Shown: positions 15,392-24,879, numbered from the stretch's first letter. The stretch is 42,652 bases of DNA from Candidatus Shapirobacteria bacterium (GCA_028700625.1 JAQVSI010000005.1:1-42652); one strand, 5' to 3'. Program-made: numbers and translations. The notes: a model not told the origin generated them from the sequence alone.

Positions 15392-16952
15392 ATTTTTTCG
15401 TTTTCTTTTGTTATTTTTAATTGTCGGATTTTATTTCTTTTCTCGTCTTCAAAATTTAACATCAATTCCTGTTTTTTGTGATGAAGCTATTTATATTCGT
15501 TGGTCTCAAGTTATTCAAAGTGAAGAAACATTAAGATTTATTCCTCAAACAGACGGCAAACAACCACTTTTTATGTGGATAAATGCTCTTACTCTTAAGT
15601 TTATACAAGATCCATTGGTTGCAGGTAGAATAATTTCTGTCTTTGCTGGCTTTGGTCTATTAATATTTTTATTTATTACCACTGCTGTTTTTTTGTCCTA
15701 TGAAGATAAAGAAGCTAATATTTTCAAGTTTGTTAAAAATAGTCTTCAGAAAAACTTTTATCCTTCTCTTTTAACTTCTTCCATTTATTGTCTAATTCCT
15801 TTTTCCTTTTTCTTTGATCGTCTAACCCTAGCTGATAATCTATTATCTTTTTTTGGTCTATTAGCTTTATTGTTTTCCTTTTTATTGGCAAAATATCCAA
15901 GGTTGGATTTAGCTCTAATTTTAGGTTTTATTCTTGGTTTATCTTGGCTTACTAAATCACCAGCTGTCTATTTTATTGTCTTATCTATTCTCACTTTTTT
16001 TGTTTTAAATTTACCACCAAAGATCTATCATCTACGATCTAAAATCTTATTTCCTGTAATTTCCTCTGTTGTTGCTTTTTTAATCTACAATATTCTCCGT
16101 CTTGGTCCTCAGTTCCATATGATTGCTATAAGAAATAAAGATTATATTTGGACTCTTTCTGAAATCTTAAAACACCCTCTAGATCCTCTAAAACCTCATT
16201 TAATTGATACTTTTAATATATATGCTCAATACCTTTCTTGGCCACTTTTAATTTTTGCTCTTGTTGGTTTAGTTTTGTTTTTTAAAAAAAATTGGAAATT
16301 AAAAATCGGAAATTGGAAATTTATAACCCTTGGTTCTTGGTGGATTTTACCTTTAATTGCCAATTGTGCTATGGCTAAAGTTTTCACTGCCAGATATATT
16401 CTCTTCACACTTTCACCTCTAGTTATTTTAATTTCTCTTGGATTTTTTACTTTTTTATCTAAAATTAAACCAAATTTTTTAAAAATAATTTTTATTATTT
16501 CTGTTTTTATTTTAAATATAAATTTTATTTATAATCTTTCCTTAAATCCTTTTAATCAAAAATTATTATCTTCAGAATATAACTATTTATCAGATTGGAC
16601 ATCTGGTTGGGGAATTAAAGAATCAGCCGACTTTTTAATTCAAAGATCTCTTGTTTCCAATGTAATTGTTGGCACTGAAGGTGCTTTTGGTACTCTTCCC
16701 GACGGACTCCAAATTTATGCTCGCAATATCCCAAATTTGACTATTATTGGCGTAGGATTAGGTTTTTCTAAATTACCAGAAAGTTTAATTAATGCTAGAA
16801 ATTATGGCGATGAAGTTTATTTATTAATCAACAAATCTCGCCTTAAAATAGATACAGCAGAAATAAACCAATTAGAACTAGTAAAATCATTTAATAAGCC
16901 AAACGACGATCAATTGTTACTTTATAGATTTTTAAAAGTTAATATAAAATAG
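15378..16952 (+). CDS. GT-C membrane glycosyltransferase (GT39/PMT_2-like)
   Basis: This 524-residue protein has about 11 helices. The first exterior loop carries PVFCDEAIYIRW (D35-E36), followed by TDGKQPLFMW, the second loop motif of GT39 enzymes, and late in the protein TARYILFTLSPL, the usual RY-x-x-x-x-x-P segment. A soluble domain ends the protein. ATG 15378 is preferred over GTG two codons upstream. Two repeat families lie within it: ATCTAxx units (about residues 216-225) and ATTGGAA units (about residues 305-314), both in predicted cytoplasmic loops. It likely uses the product of the overlapping ALG5-like enzyme. Confidence 0.87.
   Translation: MTKNKFFRFLLLFLIVGFYFFSRLQNLTSIPVFCDEAIYIRWSQVIQSEETLRFIPQTDGKQPLFMWINALTLKFIQDPLVAGRIISVFAGFGLLIFLFITTAVFLSYEDKEANIFKFVKNSLQKNFYPSLLTSSIYCLIPFSFFFDRLTLADNLLSFFGLLALLFSFLLAKYPRLDLALILGFILGLSWLTKSPAVYFIVLSILTFFVLNLPPKIYHLRSKILFPVISSVVAFLIYNILRLGPQFHMIAIRNKDYIWTLSEILKHPLDPLKPHLIDTFNIYAQYLSWPLLIFALVGLVLFFKKNWKLKIGNWKFITLGSWWILPLIANCAMAKVFTARYILFTLSPLVILISLGFFTFLSKIKPNFLKIIFIISVFILNINFIYNLSLNPFNQKLLSSEYNYLSDWTSGWGIKESADFLIQRSLVSNVIVGTEGAFGTLPDGLQIYARNIPNLTIIGVGLGFSKLPESLINARNYGDEVYLLINKSRLKIDTAEINQLELVKSFNKPNDDQLLLYRFLKVNIK
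16023..16050. repeat. In-frame heptanucleotide repeat (ATCTAxx type, 4 units)
   Basis: The units ATCTATC, ATCTACG, ATCTAAA and ATCTTAT run without a gap inside the GT-C gene and encode KIYHLRSKIL in a loop between helices. The copy at 35283 encodes the similar TIYNRRSKIF. Confidence 0.75.
16291..16318. repeat. In-frame heptanucleotide repeat (ATTGGAA type, 4 units)
   Basis: The units ATTGGAA, ATTAAAA, ATCGGAA and ATTGGAA encode NWKLKIGNWKF in a cytoplasmic loop of the GT-C protein. The block at 29825 has nearly the same unit order, so the two copies share a longer ancestral sequence and are not merely chance low complexity. Confidence 0.8.
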
Positions 16953-16955
16953 ACT

Positions 16956-18194
16956 ATGTTTAAAATAAGTAAAAAAATATGGATTCCACTTCTAGTAGGT
17001 GTTATTATCCGTGTTTTTTTAATGTTTTCTACATACCATCCAGATCTCGCTGGTCAAGGTTTATCTTCCTATTTTTGGGGATTTAAAAATGTCACCAATG
17101 TTTATGAACACCTTCAATCTCTTCCTCCGACCGATCCACTGGTCAAAAATTTTGGTGTTAATGATATTTTTATTTATCCACCTTTAACCTATTTCACCCT
17201 TGGTACTTTTCAAAAAATATTTGCTTTTACCGGTTTGGGCCACTTTTTAGAAACCATCATGTCTGGTGTTAATATCTATAAAATTACAGGGCTTTCTTTT
17301 TATCTTTTTATAATAAAACTTCCTTATCTCTTTTTTGATTTAGCGATTGCCTATTTTTTATATAAATATTTTGACACTCCACGTCAAAAATATTTAGCTT
17401 TTATTTTTTGGATTTTTAATCCAATTACTTTATACGCCACTTTCTGTATGGGGGTTTTTGATATTATCCCTGTATTTTTCACTGTTCTTGCCGCTTATTT
17501 CCTCAAAAAACAAAAACTATCTCTTTCTGTCTTAGCTATCGGTTTTGGAATTGCTTTTAAAATGTACCCTGTCTTTTTATTGCCTTTTATTATTTTCAAA
17601 TCAGATAAATGGCTTCAACGTATAAAATTATCGATTATTGCTTTTTTACCGTTAATTGTTACCAATCTTCCATTTATTTTCTCTTCAGCTTATCGTTATA
17701 TGGTTTTTAGTAGTAAAAATTCAAAAATGCTTTATATGCAATGGATGCTTTCTGGAGCCGAAGGTTTATTTCCATTTCTTTTAATTTTAGTTTTTATTTA
17801 TCTTCTTTCACAAAACAAATCACTTCGACCAAAATTTTACATTTCTTATTTTTTTGTCTTCTTTTTATTACTTTTTTCCGTAACCCACTTCCATCCTCAA
17901 TGGTTCGTTTGGATCAGCCCTTTTTTAATAATTGAAATAATAAATTATAAATTCAAAGAAGCTTGGGCTTATTTAGCTTTAATGTTAATTTATATATTTA
18001 TAATTTTTACCTTCGAAAATTCTCTTTCAGTTGGCTTATTTGCCCCCATAAACCCCACTCTAGCTTCTTTTGTTGGCACTCAAACTATTCTTACCAAAAC
18101 TACCGATATCAATCAATTAAAAAGTTATTTTCGTAGTATTTTTGCTGGAATTTCCGCTTATTTAGCCTTTACTCATCTTAAAAAAAGTGTTTAA
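16956..18194 (+). CDS. GT-C-type membrane glycosyltransferase (GT87/PIG-M-like)
   Basis: This 412-residue protein begins 3 nt after the previous stop and has about 9-10 helices. It lacks the GT39 DE loop. It has a long first exterior loop ending NDIFIYPPLTYF, a GVFDIIPVFF segment, and AFKMYPVFLLPF, resembling the K-x-YP motif of DUF2029/GT87 and GPI-mannosyltransferase-I-like proteins. VTHFHPQWFVWISPF near residue 310 is another conserved-looking exterior site. It probably transfers mannose or a similar sugar from a polyprenyl-phosphate donor. Assignment to GT87 is tentative. The stop overlaps the next GTG by 8 nt. Confidence 0.75.
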   Translation: MFKISKKIWIPLLVGVIIRVFLMFSTYHPDLAGQGLSSYFWGFKNVTNVYEHLQSLPPTDPLVKNFGVNDIFIYPPLTYFTLGTFQKIFAFTGLGHFLETIMSGVNIYKITGLSFYLFIIKLPYLFFDLAIAYFLYKYFDTPRQKYLAFIFWIFNPITLYATFCMGVFDIIPVFFTVLAAYFLKKQKLSLSVLAIGFGIAFKMYPVFLLPFIIFKSDKWLQRIKLSIIAFLPLIVTNLPFIFSSAYRYMVFSSKNSKMLYMQWMLSGAEGLFPFLLILVFIYLLSQNKSLRPKFYISYFFVFFLLLFSVTHFHPQWFVWISPFLIIEIINYKFKEAWAYLALMLIYIFIIFTFENSLSVGLFAPINPTLASFVGTQTILTKTTDINQLKSYFRSIFAGISAYLAFTHLKKSV

Positions 18195-19911
18195 AAAAAA
18201 GTTTTTTTTACCATTATTGCTCTTGGTTTTAACTATTCCTGCTTTTTTCTTTTTTTTAAAACCAGGAAATCTCTATTGGAATATGCAAGACGACATGCAA
18301 ATGATGCGTCAATTAGAGTTTGAAAAATGTTTAAAAGATGGCCAAATTCCTTGTCGTTGGAATCCAGATCTTGGTTTTGGATACGGTTATCCTCTGTTTA
18401 ATTTCTACCCCCCACTTCCTAGTTTAGTTGGTCAAATATTTCGTACTTTTTCCTTATCTTTTGTTCAAAGTGTAAAATTTACTGCTGTTCTCCAATTTGT
18501 TTTAGCAGCACTTTTTATGTATTTACTTGCCAGTTCTCTTTTTGGTAAATTTGGTGGCTTTATTTCTGCCCTTTTTTATACTTATGTCCCTTATCACGCT
18601 CTTAATATCTATGTTAGAGGGGCTATGAACGAAGCTTGGGCTGCAGTTTTTTTTCCTCTAATTTTTTATTTTTCCAGAAAAATTATTCTCAAAAAGAAAA
18701 TCATTGACATTTTAGGGTTAGGAATCTCTTTTGCTTGTTTGTTTTTGTCACATAATCCCATGGTTCTTACTTTTACTCCAATACTTTTTGTTTGGGTGTT
18801 ATTTTGGTTGTGGCAAACCTATAGATTAAAAGTCAAACTAATGATTCCTTCAGTTGTTAAATTAATTTTTTCTGGTCTATTAAGTCTTTCTTTAGCTGCT
18901 TTTTTTACTCTTCCTGTTCTGTTTGAAACAAAATTAGTTCAAGTAGAAAGCATGTTTCAAAACTATTATTCTTTTTCAGCTCACTTTGTCAGTATTAAAC
19001 AATTATTCTTCAGTAACTTTTGGGGTGATGGTCCTTCAGTGTGGGGGACTGCTGATGGTATGTCTTTTATGGTTGGTTTTGTTTATTGGATTTTGGCTAT
19101 TCTAACTGTCTTTTATTTTACTTTTATTTCAATTAAAGATAAAAAGATTGATCGTAAACTATTACTACCAATCCTTCTTATTTTTATCGGTTTTATCGCT
19201 ATTTTTATGACTCATGAAAGATCCACTTTTTTATGGATTACTTTCAAAGAAATTCAAAAAGTCCAATTTCCTTGGCGTTTTTTAAATCATAGTGCTTTTC
19301 TTTTTTCTCTTTCGGCAGGAATTTTACCTTACATTTTAAATAAAATATTTTCTAAAAAAATTGCCATAAGTATTATTATTTCTATTTTAATTTTTCTTTT
19401 TGCTACGAATATTTCTCATTTTTATCCCATTTATAGTGGACCTCTAACCGACGATCAAAAATTTTCCGGCAACAGTTGGACACGCCAAATAACTTCAAGC
19501 ATTTATGATTATTTACCAAAAACAGCAAGTATTGCCGCCAAATCAGCTGCAAAACCTTATGTCGATAATATCGAACCTCAAAAAGCTTTTGTTAGTTTTT
19601 CTGGTGAAAAAAAAGGTACCGATTGGTTATTTTTTAATTTATTTTTAAATCAAGAAGCCAAAATTACAATTTCTCAACTAGCTTTTCCAAACTTTGAAAT
19701 AACCGACAAAGGTGAAAAAATAGATTATAAAATTGAACCAGAACTCGGTCGCATGGTGATAGATCTAAAAAGCGGGGATCATCAAATTTATGTTAAATTA
19801 AAAAACACACCAATAAGAACTATTTCTAATTATATTTCATTATTTGCATGGTTGGGATTAGTTTTATATCTATTAAAGCCTCTATGGAAGAAATTGATCT
19901 TCAGGAAATAA
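18187..19911 (+). CDS. Large membrane protein, YfhO/PTPS-related GT-C-like
   Basis: This 574-residue protein starts at a GTG within the previous stop region (GTGTTTAA). After TM1 an exterior loop reads WNMQDDMQMMRQLEFEKCLKDGQIPCRW (D35-D36), the pattern of membrane '6-pyruvoyl-tetrahydropterin synthase-related' and YfhO-like proteins, which have a GT-C-like fold. YPLFNFYPPL, VRGAMNEAWA, LSHNPM and VQFPWRFL follow, then a C-terminal beta-rich exterior domain and a last helix (IRTISNYISLFAWLGL). It is a clear paralogue of the protein at 29308-31035 but lacks that protein's two repeat insertions. It probably handles a lipid-linked sugar. The activity is unproven for the family. Confidence 0.78.
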   Translation: MFKKKFFLPLLLLVLTIPAFFFFLKPGNLYWNMQDDMQMMRQLEFEKCLKDGQIPCRWNPDLGFGYGYPLFNFYPPLPSLVGQIFRTFSLSFVQSVKFTAVLQFVLAALFMYLLASSLFGKFGGFISALFYTYVPYHALNIYVRGAMNEAWAAVFFPLIFYFSRKIILKKKIIDILGLGISFACLFLSHNPMVLTFTPILFVWVLFWLWQTYRLKVKLMIPSVVKLIFSGLLSLSLAAFFTLPVLFETKLVQVESMFQNYYSFSAHFVSIKQLFFSNFWGDGPSVWGTADGMSFMVGFVYWILAILTVFYFTFISIKDKKIDRKLLLPILLIFIGFIAIFMTHERSTFLWITFKEIQKVQFPWRFLNHSAFLFSLSAGILPYILNKIFSKKIAISIIISILIFLFATNISHFYPIYSGPLTDDQKFSGNSWTRQITSSIYDYLPKTASIAAKSAAKPYVDNIEPQKAFVSFSGEKKGTDWLFFNLFLNQEAKITISQLAFPNFEITDKGEKIDYKIEPELGRMVIDLKSGDHQIYVKLKNTPIRTISNYISLFAWLGLVLYLLKPLWKKLIFRK

Positions 19912-21338
19912 AAAAGAAAACTACTAAGAATGTTTTTTTTCTGTCAGTAAGAAACATGGGCATTCAATCGGTTTCCATTATCGGCTTTTTTTTGTTAACC
20001 ATTTTATTGGGCACTGCCGAAGTGGGATTATTTGCCATAGTTGCTGAGTCTGTTGGAATATTGGGTTATTTTTCTGATATTGGTCTAGCTGCAGCTTTAA
20101 TTCAAAAAAAAGATGAAGTTAAAAAAGAAGAACTTCAGACAACTTTCACTATCCAACAAATTTTAGTTTTTGTTTCTTTAATTGTCATTTATTTTGTTTA
20201 TTCCAAAATTAGTTTTACTAAAGGTTATGGTTCCAAAGAATTTTGGATTTTTTTATCTCTTTGTTTCTCTTTTGCTGCCGCATCCTTAAAAACAATTCCT
20301 TCAGTATTACTTGAAAGAAAACTCAATTTTAAGCTTATTTCAACTATAGATATTATTGAAAATGCTTCTTTTTATGTTTTTGCTGTTCTTTTTGCTTTTC
20401 TAGGTTTTGGAGCTTATTCATATGCAATTGCCACATTTATAAGAAGTCTTCTAGGTTTAGTAATTATTTATAAATACAGTTCTTGGCCAATAGGTTTTTC
20501 TTTTCACAAAAATTCTGCCAAAACTCTTTTCAAATATGGCATTCCTTTTCAATTAAATTCCTTTATAGCCATGGCAAAAGACAGATTGTCAAATCTGTTT
20601 GTCGCCACAATCGTTGGTAGAGAATCTTTTGGTATCCTTTCTTGGGCTCAAAAAGCCACCAGAATCCCTCTAAGTTTTATGGATGCTATCATGAAAGTTA
20701 CTTTCCCTACTTTTGCTCGTCTTCAAGATCATAAAGAAATTTTAAAAAGATCATTAGAAAAAAGTATTTATTTCATTGCTCTTTTTGTTTTTCCAATGAC
20801 TGCCGGAATTGCCCTAATCGCTCCTGATTTAATTAATTTTATCCCAAAATACACTAAATGGGCTCCAGCCATTTTTCCTCTTTATCTATATGCTGTTAAC
20901 GTTGCCATTGCTTCTATTACAACCCCTCTAACTAATGCTTTCAATGCGATTGGTAAAATCACCCTAACCACAAAATTTATGATCATGTGGACAGTCTTAA
21001 CATGGATACTCTTTCCTATATTAAGTATTAAATTTGGTTATATAGGGACTGCTTATGCCACTCTTTTGGTGGGTATGAGTTCTTTTATTGTCTGGTTTAT
21101 GGCTAAAAGAGTTTTTGATATTCAAATTATAAAAACAATTTTTAAACCGGCTACCGCCACTTTTTTGATGGTTGTTGCTTGTTTATTTTTTCAATCATTG
21201 GGACTAAGTAGTTTTCTAAACATAATTGGTACATTTTTGCTTTCAATTTTGGTTTACAGTTTATACCATTACCTATTCTCTAAAGACGAAATTATTTGGT
21301 TTTGGCAACAAATAAAATGTTTAAAGCAAAAAAAATAA
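19884..21338 (+). CDS. Polysaccharide flippase, MOP superfamily (Wzx-like)
   Basis: This 484-residue protein has 12-14 predicted helices and would flip lipid-linked oligosaccharide across the membrane. Typical features are the amphipathic N-terminus, the first helix segment SVSIIGFFLLTILLG, TAEVGLFAIV, the repeated Gly/Pro-containing helices, YGIPFQLNSFIA at the start of the second half, and APDLINFIPKYTKWAPA. The ATG at 19884 is chosen over an earlier start 36 nt upstream, because it shortens the overlap with the previous gene to 28 nt and starts at a natural MEEIDLQEI. It is the only flippase in the window and sits mid-island, implying that part of the glycan is built on the inner face. Confidence 0.9.
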   Translation: MEEIDLQEIKKKTTKNVFFLSVRNMGIQSVSIIGFFLLTILLGTAEVGLFAIVAESVGILGYFSDIGLAAALIQKKDEVKKEELQTTFTIQQILVFVSLIVIYFVYSKISFTKGYGSKEFWIFLSLCFSFAAASLKTIPSVLLERKLNFKLISTIDIIENASFYVFAVLFAFLGFGAYSYAIATFIRSLLGLVIIYKYSSWPIGFSFHKNSAKTLFKYGIPFQLNSFIAMAKDRLSNLFVATIVGRESFGILSWAQKATRIPLSFMDAIMKVTFPTFARLQDHKEILKRSLEKSIYFIALFVFPMTAGIALIAPDLINFIPKYTKWAPAIFPLYLYAVNVAIASITTPLTNAFNAIGKITLTTKFMIMWTVLTWILFPILSIKFGYIGTAYATLLVGMSSFIVWFMAKRVFDIQIIKTIFKPATATFLMVVACLFFQSLGLSSFLNIIGTFLLSILVYSLYHYLFSKDEIIWFWQQIKCLKQKK

Positions 21339-23008
21339 AAATAATACCAGTCATTTTAGTATTAATTAGTACCTTCTTTTTTTGTCTAACCATGTTCAAA
21401 AGTGGATTAAAATATGAATATGGTTTAGGATTTTGGGGTCCAAATGGTCACGATGCTATTTGGCATTTAAGTTTAATAAATCAATTAAAAAAACAAGTTC
21501 CACCTAGAAATCCGATTTATTCAGGGACTTTATTAAATAATTACCATTGGGGTTTTGATTTTTTAGTTGCCCTGATTTCAAATTTAACTAAACTAAGTTC
21601 GAGTTTCCTTTATTTTCAAGTTCTTCCTATAATTTTTTCTTTTTTGATTGGTTTTCTATCTTACAAATTGGCCTTTTTAGTTACCAAAAATAGAATAACT
21701 AGTGTAATTTTTATATTTTTAAATTATTTTGCTGGTTCTTTTGGTTGGATTTATACATTATTAAAAAATCATCAAATTGGTGGAGAATCTCTATTTTGGT
21801 CAATGCAATCAGTTTCTACCTTATTAAATCCTCCTTTTGCCCTGTCTTTAATTTTAATTTTAATAGGTCTAATTCTTTGGCATAAAAATCGTTCTTCCAA
21901 TTCAATTAAAATGGCCATTTTAATTGGTTTAATTTTTGGGTTGTTAAGTGGGATAAAAATTTATGCCGGCATTCTTATTGGACTATCTCTTTCTCTTTAT
22001 TGGCTTTTTAATGTCTTTTCCTCAAAAAAGATATTTGGTTTTAATTTTATTGTTTGTTTAACAATGGCTACTGTTTCTCTTTTTATTCTTTTTTTGTTAG
22101 GAGTTTTACAAGGTAATCAATTGTTAGAATTTAAGCCTTTTTGGTTTACTTCTTCAATGATTCAATCTATTGATAAATTTTATTGGCCCAAACTAGCTTC
22201 TTTCAAATTCAATCAAAGTAATATTTTAATTTCTTTAATTATAGAAATTGGATTAATTTTTATTTTTATAATTGGAAACCTTGGTCTTAGGTTTTTAGGT
22301 TTTTTTACTTTTTTGTCAAAAAAAACAAAAAAAGTATTAACTGATTTTGATAAATTAATTATTTTCATTTTTCTTTTTTCACTTTCAATTCCCCTTCTTT
22401 TTGTTCAAAAGGGGACTGCTTGGAATACTATCCAATTCCTTTATTATTTTCTTTTCTTTGCTAATTTATATTTAGCTATTTTTCTGTCAAATCTTTGGTC
22501 AAAACACAAAATACTTGTTTTTGTTTTATTGTTTTTGTCATCAATCACCAGTATTGGTACTCTAAAAGATTATTTTGGAAACCCTTCTCCTAGTTTTTTA
22601 CCAAAACCAGAAATAGAAGCCCTTTCTTTCCTTAAACAACAACCAAGAACAGATTCTGTTTTAACATATCCTTACGATAAATATAAAAAAGAAAAAATGA
22701 CAACCCCAATTCCTTTATACACCTATGAAACTACCGCCTATGTTTCCGCTTTTAGTGAAAAAACTACCTTTTTAGAAGATGAAATGAATTTAGATATCAT
22801 AGGTTTTAATTGGAAAAAAAGACGTTTGGAAGAAGAAAAACTATTTTCCAGTACTGATAAATCTTTTATTGATGGTTTTTTAATTAGTGAAAATATTGAT
22901 TATATTTATTTAGTAAAAGATCAAAATTTTGCGTTAAATACATCAGATTTACAAATAGACGAAATATTCAATAATGGTCAAGTTCGGATTTATAAAGTCA
23001 GAAGGTGA
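21317..23008 (+). CDS. GT-C-like multi-spanning glycosyltransferase (HDxxWH type)
   Basis: This 563-residue protein has about 11-12 helices. The first exterior loop contains FWGPNGHDAIWHLSLINQL (H45, D46, W49, H50), a loop signature unlike the DE and DQGRD forms in this window but in the same position after TM1. YHWGFDFLVA and GTAWNTIQFLYYF are further exterior sites. A soluble C-terminal domain holds YPYDKY and TTAYVSAFSEK. I use the ATG at 21317 because the earlier TTG lies deeper in the flippase gene. It probably acts on polyprenyl-linked sugars. No specific family number is claimed. Confidence 0.75.
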   Translation: MFKAKKIKIIPVILVLISTFFFCLTMFKSGLKYEYGLGFWGPNGHDAIWHLSLINQLKKQVPPRNPIYSGTLLNNYHWGFDFLVALISNLTKLSSSFLYFQVLPIIFSFLIGFLSYKLAFLVTKNRITSVIFIFLNYFAGSFGWIYTLLKNHQIGGESLFWSMQSVSTLLNPPFALSLILILIGLILWHKNRSSNSIKMAILIGLIFGLLSGIKIYAGILIGLSLSLYWLFNVFSSKKIFGFNFIVCLTMATVSLFILFLLGVLQGNQLLEFKPFWFTSSMIQSIDKFYWPKLASFKFNQSNILISLIIEIGLIFIFIIGNLGLRFLGFFTFLSKKTKKVLTDFDKLIIFIFLFSLSIPLLFVQKGTAWNTIQFLYYFLFFANLYLAIFLSNLWSKHKILVFVLLFLSSITSIGTLKDYFGNPSPSFLPKPEIEALSFLKQQPRTDSVLTYPYDKYKKEKMTTPIPLYTYETTAYVSAFSEKTTFLEDEMNLDIIGFNWKKRRLEEEKLFSSTDKSFIDGFLISENIDYIYLVKDQNFALNTSDLQIDEIFNNGQVRIYKVRR

Positions 23009-23027
23009 TAAAATATTACATCTAATT

Positions 23028-23963
23028 ATGATTAAAAAACCTCTTATTTCGGCCGTAATTAATGTTAGAAACGAAGCCGAAGCTCTAAACAAATGTCTTC
23101 GATCTATTAAAAATATAGCCGACGAAATTATTATTGTTGATATGAGTTCAACGGATGGTAGTCAAGAAATAGCCACAAATGCAGGTGCCAAGCTTTATTC
23201 ATATAAACCAATGAAATATGTTGAACCAGCCAGAAATTTTGCTCTTTCAAAAGCCACTGGAAAATGGATTTTATTACTTGATCCAGATGAGTTTTTAAAC
23301 AAAACTTTAAAAAAAGAATTAATTTCTATTACCAAGAGAGGCGATGTCGACTTTGTTAAAATTCCTAGAAAAAATATTATTTTTGGTAAATGGATGCGCC
23401 ACTCAAATTCTTGGCCAGATTATTTAATCCGTTTTTTTAAAAAAGGCGCTGTTACCTGGAAAAAAGAAATTCACAGTCAACCAATCACCAAAGGTAATGG
23501 TATTACTCTTTTAGATTCAGAAAAATTAGCTATTCAACACAATAATTACACCAGTGTCAGTCAGTTTATCATAAGAGCTGTTCGTTATAGTGGTATTCAA
23601 GCTGATGAATTATTTTCTTCTGACTACAAAATAAAAACTAGTGACTTTGTTTTAAAGCCAATTCAAGAGTTCAACAGTCGTTTCTTTTTTGCTGAAGGAT
23701 ATAAAGACGGCTTCCACGGTTTGGTTTTTTCCATTCTTCAAGCTTTTGCAATTGCTTTAGTCTATATTAGATTATGGGAAAAACAAGGCAGTCAAGATAA
23801 GGCTCTCACCAAAGAATCTTTTGTCTCGGCCAGTCAAGAAACTTCCTTTGAATATGATTTCTGGTTTAATAAATATTTTAAAAATGAATATTCTTCAAAT
23901 ATTTTCAAAAGATTCTTTCTTAAAATTCGTTTAACTTTAAATTATCTAACTAAAAATTTTTAG
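23028..23963 (+). CDS. GT2 glycosyltransferase, WaaE/KdtX-like
   Basis: This 311-residue cytoplasmic GT-A enzyme resembles lipopolysaccharide-core beta-glucosyltransferases (WaaE/KdtX). It has ISAVINVRNEAEALNKCL, IADEIIIVDMSSTDGS, the metal site LLLDPDEFLN, then WKKEIHSQP and QHNNYTS, the family's acceptor-side motifs. A weakly hydrophobic helix near the C-terminus may bind the membrane. The ATG at 23028, 19 nt after the previous stop, fits the alignment. A start further upstream would overlap the preceding gene and add 18 unrelated residues. It is one of three such enzymes in the window (with 24876 and 35916). Sugar and acceptor are unknown. Confidence 0.87.
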   Translation: MIKKPLISAVINVRNEAEALNKCLRSIKNIADEIIIVDMSSTDGSQEIATNAGAKLYSYKPMKYVEPARNFALSKATGKWILLLDPDEFLNKTLKKELISITKRGDVDFVKIPRKNIIFGKWMRHSNSWPDYLIRFFKKGAVTWKKEIHSQPITKGNGITLLDSEKLAIQHNNYTSVSQFIIRAVRYSGIQADELFSSDYKIKTSDFVLKPIQEFNSRFFFAEGYKDGFHGLVFSILQAFAIALVYIRLWEKQGSQDKALTKESFVSASQETSFEYDFWFNKYFKNEYSSNIFKRFFLKIRLTLNYLTKNF

Positions 23964-23967
23964 TTTC

Positions 23968-24879
23968 ATGAAAAAAATTGCCATCATTGTTTTAAATTGG
24001 AAGCAACCAAAACTAACTGTTGAAACAATTACTTCAATTCTAAAAATTAACCATTCTTCTTTTATCTATGAAATTGTTTTGATCGATAATGGTTCACCAG
24101 ATAATTCTCTAAAAATTTTTAATAAAAAATATAAAAATAATAATTTAATAAAAATTTTAGATACAAAAAGTAATTTGGGTTATGTTGGAGGTAATAATTT
24201 TGGTATTAATTATGCCTTAGAAAATAATTTCGATTTTATTATTCTTCTAAATAATGATGTTATCGTTGATCAAAATTTTTTAGAAGAATTATTAAAGGAA
24301 TCAAACCATTATGATATTTTAGGACCCAAAATTTATTTTGCCCCTGGTTTTGAATTTCACAAAGATAGATATCAAAAAAAAGATTTGGGTAAAGTAATCT
24401 GGTCTCTCGGCGGTAAAATAGATTGGAATAATATTTATGGCAGTAATATTAGTATAGATAAAGTAGACCACGGCCAATTTGAAAAAATTAATGAAAATAT
24501 AGATTTTATTAGTGGTTGTTGTTTGATGGCAAGTCGTGGAGTCTTTAAAACCATAGGTCTTCTAGATAAAAATTATTTTATGTATTTAGAAGATGTTGAT
24601 TTTTGTCAGCGAGCCAAAAGATCAAATTTAAAACTAGCATGTATCCCCAAATCTGTTATTTGGCATATTAATTCTGGATCATCAAAAAGTGGTGGTGATT
24701 TACATGATTATTTCATAACTCGAAACAGAATTTATTTTGCTTATAAATATGCCAGTTTAAGAACAAAATTAGCTGTTTTTAGAGAATCTTTCAGATTATT
24801 TTTTAGTCAATCAAAATGGAAAAGACAGGCTGTAATAGATCTTTATAAACATAAAATGAACAAGGGGAGTTGGCAATGA
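23968..24879 (+). CDS. GT2 glycosyltransferase, rhamnosyltransferase/WbbL-like
   Basis: This 303-residue GT-A protein has IIVLNWKQPKLTVETI, LIDNGSPDNS, SNLGYVGGNNFGINYAL, the metal site LLNNDVIVD, and the acceptor loop DFISGCCLMASRGVF followed by LDKNYFMYLEDVDFCQRAK. This is the layout of dTDP-rhamnosyl and related transferases (WbbL/RfbN-like). It probably extends the glycan in the cytoplasm. The C-terminus has the usual helical H-I-N-S-G-S region and no transmembrane segment. It begins 4 nt after the previous gene, and its TGA overlaps the next ATG. A rhamnose donor cannot be confirmed, since no rml gene is present here. Confidence 0.88.
   Translation: MKKIAIIVLNWKQPKLTVETITSILKINHSSFIYEIVLIDNGSPDNSLKIFNKKYKNNNLIKILDTKSNLGYVGGNNFGINYALENNFDFIILLNNDVIVDQNFLEELLKESNHYDILGPKIYFAPGFEFHKDRYQKKDLGKVIWSLGGKIDWNNIYGSNISIDKVDHGQFEKINENIDFISGCCLMASRGVFKTIGLLDKNYFMYLEDVDFCQRAKRSNLKLACIPKSVIWHINSGSSKSGGDLHDYFITRNRIYFAYKYASLRTKLAVFRESFRLFFSQSKWKRQAVIDLYKHKMNKGSWQ
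24863..24869 (+). promoter_or_regulatory. Shine-Dalgarno-like AGGGGAG deciding the start of the next GT2
   Basis: AGGGGAG lies 6 nt before the ATG at 24876 and inside the end of the preceding gene. It favours that ATG over the TTG at 24870, which would overlap the site. Confidence 0.55.

Noticed and set aside
16943-16948. TATAAA located 7 nt before the ATG at 16956
   Set aside because: It matches the leaderless spacing but sits in the end of an upstream gene in very AT-rich sequence, with no -35 at a proper distance and no extended -10. It is too weak to list.
18187-18215. Runs of seven to eight A or T near the start of the YfhO-like gene, as possible phase-variation tracts
   Set aside because: Such runs are everywhere in this AT-rich sequence, and no gene here is frameshifted at one.
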